This document shows positions 61,254 to 64,000 of a stretch of 64,000 nucleotides of DNA, piece after piece (positions within the stretch are counted from its first letter, which is position 1; each line of letters opens with the position of its first letter). The stretch comes from Betaproteobacteria bacterium UBA1934. Its GTDB lineage: Bacteria > Pseudomonadota > Gammaproteobacteria > Burkholderiales > Rhodocyclaceae. Under the pieces are notes generated by a model that was given only the letters and a program-made list of their open reading frames with translations, ran no database searches and was not told where the DNA came from. Both the position numbers and the translations under genes were made by a program. The DNA is taken from positions 261,037-325,036 of the forward strand of contig DDFG01000005.1 in assembly GCA_002337055.1 (NCBI GenBank), read 5' to 3'.

Positions 61254-61270
61254 TGTCAACTTTTTCGACA
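61254..61270. promoter_or_regulatory. Inverted repeat TGTC-N9-GACA, distal copy
   Basis: TGTCAACTTTTTCGACA begins 158 bases from the proximal copy and about 233 bases upstream of the predicted start. Outside four central bases it keeps the same arms and the same flank, so the two are likely sites for one protein. Confidence 0.45.
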
Positions 61271-61332
61271 ATGCTCATACATTCTCGCCAGCAACCGCTC
61301 AATATGCCTCTGGCGTGACGAGTCTACGGAAA

Positions 61333-61366
61333 AAAACCCGCAAGGTCGTTAGACCATGCGGGTTTT
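61333..61366 (-). terminator. Intrinsic terminator of the Tsx-like gene
   Basis: AAAACCCGCA (61333-61342) and TGCGGGTTTT (61357-61366) pair around an inner GGTC/GACC stem with a GTTA loop. Read on the minus strand the hairpin is followed by a T-run, ending the gene at 61454-62335 about 90 bases past its stop. Confidence 0.85.
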
Positions 61367-61453
61367 CGATTTCCTGGCAATGCGGACTACAGTTTAGCCA
61401 GTAGCAAGCCTGGTGCGCCCTGTTCCGAAGTCAGCGCCCGTCTGTGGCGAGTA

Positions 61454-62335
61454 TTAGAAGTGGTACTCGGCACGCAGCATGGGGGTCCGGGCAAACGCGC
61501 CGCTGCCGGCCGGGCCGGAATGGTTGTTGCCGAACTTGTTTTTCCAGTACTGATACTCGATACCGACCCGGAACGTCTTCTTCGCCAGACCCAGCGACGG
61601 GCCTGCGTCGTACATCAACTGCATGTCGATGTTGGTTTCGACGGCGGTACGCGCACCGACTTCGTCACGCCCCTTGCCATCGATCAGGTTGCCATAGCCT
61701 TCGAAGCCCCACTTCTCGCCAATCGGAATACCCCAAGCCGCGGTCAGCATCGCATGGTCGCGGTAGTGGTACCGTCCGGTCGGGTACCCAGGGTTGAAAG
61801 CGCCAGGCGAAGCGCTCGGGCGATTGCTTTCGTCCAGCCACAACAGGCTGACGTCGAGGAAGCCCGGCACATCAAACTTCAGCGTCGGCCCGAGCACAAG
61901 CATTTGCTTGCGCGAGTTGTATCCGGCGTCGAGCTTGCTGTTCCAGTCGAACCCGGCGGTCAGGCCCAGACCGCGCACCGGACCAAAACGAAGGTCCTTT
62001 CCGCTGATCTTGCCGATATCGAAGGTGTGCCGATATACAAGATAAATTTCCTGCGCGCCGTCAGAGGAACCGAAGCGTTTCGGATCGTTTTTGTCCGAGA
62101 ACAGCACGTCGATGTTGAGGAAATTGCTGCCGTATTGGTAGCCGCTAACGTGCGTCAGCGCAAAAATGTTCTTGTGGATGTCTTTTGAGTTAAACGGTTC
62201 GGCGTACTGCGTGCCCCACCGCCAGCTCACCGAATTGTCGCTCCAGTCAAGCGCCGATGCCGAGGTACAGACACCCATCGACAGCATCGCGGCCAGCGCG
62301 CCACCCATCAGTTTCGATCTTGCGTTCGTTGCCAC
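61454..62335 (-). CDS. Tsx/OmpK-like nucleoside-specific outer membrane channel
   Basis: This 293-residue protein has a signal peptide (ending ..CTSASA) and the Tsx/OmpK layout: WSDNSVSWRWGTQYAEPFNS, NIFALTHVSGYQYGSNFLNI, EIYLVYRHTFDIGKISGKDL, and a last strand ending RTPMLRAEYHF. The family passes nucleosides through the outer membrane. The GTG at 62335 follows GGGAGGA; upstream codons are unlikely. It diverges from an ABC ATPase of the nucleoside-uptake type at 62631, so the two may form an uptake route across both membranes. Confidence 0.82.
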   Translation of the reverse strand: MATNARSKLMGGALAAMLSMGVCTSASALDWSDNSVSWRWGTQYAEPFNSKDIHKNIFALTHVSGYQYGSNFLNIDVLFSDKNDPKRFGSSDGAQEIYLVYRHTFDIGKISGKDLRFGPVRGLGLTAGFDWNSKLDAGYNSRKQMLVLGPTLKFDVPGFLDVSLLWLDESNRPSASPGAFNPGYPTGRYHYRDHAMLTAAWGIPIGEKWGFEGYGNLIDGKGRDEVGARTAVETNIDMQLMYDAGPSLGLAKKTFRVGIEYQYWKNKFGNNHSGPAGSGAFARTPMLRAEYHF

Positions 62336-62374
62336 TTTATATTCCTCCCGGATATTTGCCTTCACAATACTCGA

Positions 62375-62388
62375 CCGTCGATCGACGG
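62375..62388. promoter_or_regulatory. Perfect 14-base palindrome between the Tsx-like and ABC genes
   Basis: CCGTCGATCGACGG is a perfect 14-base palindrome 40 bases upstream of the Tsx-like start and 243 bases before the ABC gene. It is a candidate operator for both divergent genes. It does not match the PurR consensus. Confidence 0.35.
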
Positions 62389-62630
62389 CCAAACCGGCGT
62401 ATTTTACGCGACTGAAATCTTCTTGCCATGATTTAGAAACAGTGAACGGGTGTTCGGACTCGCCCCGTCGCTCAAAACACGAAAAGCCCGATTTTCGCCC
62501 CCAGCGACTGCGCGGCAGGCGCACAGCCGGTCTACGTACCAATTCGCTCCCAAATCGCGGCGCAAATCGCGGATAATGGCGAAAAATCAAAAACCGCCTC
62601 CCCCCAATTGCACGGGTTATCGGGAATTTC

Positions 62631-64000
62631 ATGGTGAGAAACGACGCCGACGCGCCGGCTTTGCGGCTGGAGTTGCGCGGTATCAGCAAAATCTATCCGG
62701 GCGTGGTCGCCAACGACCACGTGGATTTGCGCGTCGCCGCCGGCGAAATCCACGCCGTGATCGGCGAAAACGGCGCTGGCAAATCCACGCTGATGAAAAT
62801 CATCTACGGCGTGACGCCCCCCAGCGACGGCGAAATCATCTGGGAAGGCCACCCGATCGAGGTCGACAGCCCGGCAGAAGCGCGTGCGCTGGGGATCGGC
62901 ATGGTGTTTCAGCATTTCTCGCTGTTTGAAACGCTGACTGTGACCGAAAACGTGGCGCTGGCGCTGCCGGAAGCGCGCGACATGCCGGCACTGGCGGCGC
63001 GCATCGCCGAAGTCTCGCAGCGCTACGGCCTGCCCGTCGATCCTCGCGCCCATGTGCATGCATTGTCGGTCGGCGAGCGGCAGCGGGTCGAAATCATTCG
63101 CTGTCTGCTTCAGAACCCTCGCCTGTTGATCATGGACGAGCCGACTTCGGTGCTCACCCCGCAAGCGGCGCAAAAACTGTTCGAGACGCTGCGTCAGCTT
63201 GCGGCCGAGGGCTGCTCCATTCTGTATATCAGCCACAAACTCGATGAAATCCGCGAGCTGTGCCACCACGCCACGGTGATGCGCGGCGGCCGCGTGTCGG
63301 GCGTTTGCATACCCCGCGAGGAGAGCAATCACACGCTGGCGGCCATGATGATCGGCCGCGACCTGCCGGTGGGCGACCATCCGCCGGTCGAGCAAATCGG
63401 CGAAGTCCGGCTGCGGCTCGACGGCCTGTCGCTGGCTGCGGACGATCCGTTCGGCACCGACCTGCGCGACATCCATCTGGATATCCGGGGCGGCGAGATC
63501 GTCGGCATTGCCGGGGTCTCGGGCAATGGACAGCGCGAGTTGCAGCAGGCGCTTTCCGGCGAAACGCCCATAGACGACAAATCCCCGGTGCAGATTCTCG
63601 GCGTCGAGGCCGGGCGGCTCAATGCCGCGGCGCGGCGCCGGCTCGGCATGGCCTGCGTGCCGGAAGACCGCCTAGGTTGCGGTGCCGTCCCGGCCATGTC
63701 GCTATCCGAAAACGCCGTGCTGACCGGCGCCGACACACTGGGGCTGGTGCGCAAGGGCTTTGTGAGCAAGCGCCGCGCCACCGAGTTCGCCGATCAGTGC
63801 ATCGCCAGCTACGACGTCAAATGCAGTGGGCCGGAAGCCGCCGCCAAGTCGCTCTCCGGCGGCAATCTGCAAAAGTACATCGTCGGCCGCGAGATATTGC
63901 AGGAACCCAAGCTGCTGGTCGTGGCGCAGCCAACCTGGGGCGTCGACGTCGGCGCTGCCGCTTTCCTGCGGCAAGCCATCATCGACCTGCGCAATCGAGG
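62631..64000 (+). CDS. Nucleoside-type ABC transporter ATPase, 3' end outside window
   Basis: The 456 codons visible encode two fused ATPase domains. The first has Walker A GENGAGKSTLMK, signature LSVGERQRVEI and Walker B LLIMDEPTSVLTP. The second has a degenerate Walker A (GVSGNGQREL) and LSGGNLQKYIVGREI, followed by VVAQPTWGVDVGAA, which marks the BmpA-linked nucleoside (YufO-like) transporters rather than ribose or xylose ones. It would energise nucleoside uptake with permease and binding-protein genes expected beyond the window. The ATG at 62631 is followed at once by GTG, so the exact start is uncertain. It is divergent from the Tsx-like channel. Confidence 0.88.
   Translation, partial: MVRNDADAPALRLELRGISKIYPGVVANDHVDLRVAAGEIHAVIGENGAGKSTLMKIIYGVTPPSDGEIIWEGHPIEVDSPAEARALGIGMVFQHFSLFETLTVTENVALALPEARDMPALAARIAEVSQRYGLPVDPRAHVHALSVGERQRVEIIRCLLQNPRLLIMDEPTSVLTPQAAQKLFETLRQLAAEGCSILYISHKLDEIRELCHHATVMRGGRVSGVCIPREESNHTLAAMMIGRDLPVGDHPPVEQIGEVRLRLDGLSLAADDPFGTDLRDIHLDIRGGEIVGIAGVSGNGQRELQQALSGETPIDDKSPVQILGVEAGRLNAAARRRLGMACVPEDRLGCGAVPAMSLSENAVLTGADTLGLVRKGFVSKRRATEFADQCIASYDVKCSGPEAAAKSLSGGNLQKYIVGREILQEPKLLVVAQPTWGVDVGAAAFLRQAIIDLRNR

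Larger units (their letters stand above)
60957..61453. other. 497-base regulatory region between the PEP-CTERM gene and the Tsx-like gene
   Basis: No protein-coding frame is supported here. It holds the sigma-54-type promoter (61040-61055), two TGTC-N9-GACA repeats, a cluster of ACAGTGT/ACACTGT elements at 61092-61135 and the terminator of the minus-strand gene at 61454-62335. The remainder shows nothing recognisable. Confidence 0.75.

Overview
The window is a GC-rich chromosomal stretch of a betaproteobacterium, most likely of the order Rhodocyclales. The evidence is gene order and protein character: surA-lptD | amgK...murU-pepP-ubiH...dusB-fis-purH-purD-hemF; algZ-algR-hemC-hemD-hemX-hemY facing argH; hemA/prfA/prmC/grxD; miaB-phoH-ybeY-corC-lnt next to glyQ-glyS-gmhB-plsC; and a PEP-CTERM protein. 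No insertion sequence, prophage, CRISPR array or rRNA was seen. The genus cannot be fixed from the sequence alone.

Layout. 1-2679: start of surA (cut by the window edge) and lptD. 2754-9060: the MurNAc/GlcNAc recycling pair amgK and murU, split by a three-gene block (TonB-dependent receptor, YfiR-like periplasmic protein, CHASE8-GGDEF-EAL enzyme). 9053-17430: pepP, ubiH, a possible CheZ-like protein, dusB-fis, purH, purD, hemF. 17431-23447 (minus): haem synthesis genes behind the AlgZ/AlgR pair. 23514-26182: argH and a Ser/Thr kinase fused to a cyclic-nucleotide-binding domain. 26186-32097 (minus): two histidine kinases and three response regulators, none with a DNA-binding output and one with an HD-GYP domain. 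32397-35923: ackA, then grxD, prmC and prfA. 36101-37711: a REC-GGDEF protein placed between prfA and hemA. 37720-43108: hemA, a sulfate ABC transporter and a small exported peptide. 43311-47273: prfC, a small lipoprotein, a second kinase/cNMP-binding fusion and an RquA-like methyltransferase homologue. 47292-52718 (minus): glyQ, glyS, gmhB, plsC, a YgjP-type protease and gloA. 52937-54849: an octahaem HAO-family cytochrome c with a TPR partner. 54902-59987 (minus): lnt, corC, ybeY, phoH, miaB. 60099-64000: tRNA-Met(CAT), a PEP-CTERM protein with a sigma-54-type promoter, a Tsx-like nucleoside channel and the start of a nucleoside-type ABC ATPase.

What the genes suggest together. Most of the window is conserved housekeeping (outer membrane assembly, purine and haem synthesis, translation termination, lipoprotein maturation). 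Accessory signalling or redox genes are set into it. Two cyclic-di-GMP gene groups interrupt gene pairs that are normally adjacent (amgK/murU and hemA/prfA), and the HAO-like pair lies between the lnt and glyQS operons. FNR-like half-site pairs lie upstream of ackA and the octahaem cytochrome. With an RquA homologue (rhodoquinone supports fumarate respiration), they suggest a facultative anaerobe. The HAO-family protein is therefore better read as a nitrogen-oxide or hydroxylamine reductase candidate than as a nitrification enzyme.

Start codons were chosen from ribosome-binding sites, stop/start overlaps and family lengths. All family names come from reading motifs; no database search was run.
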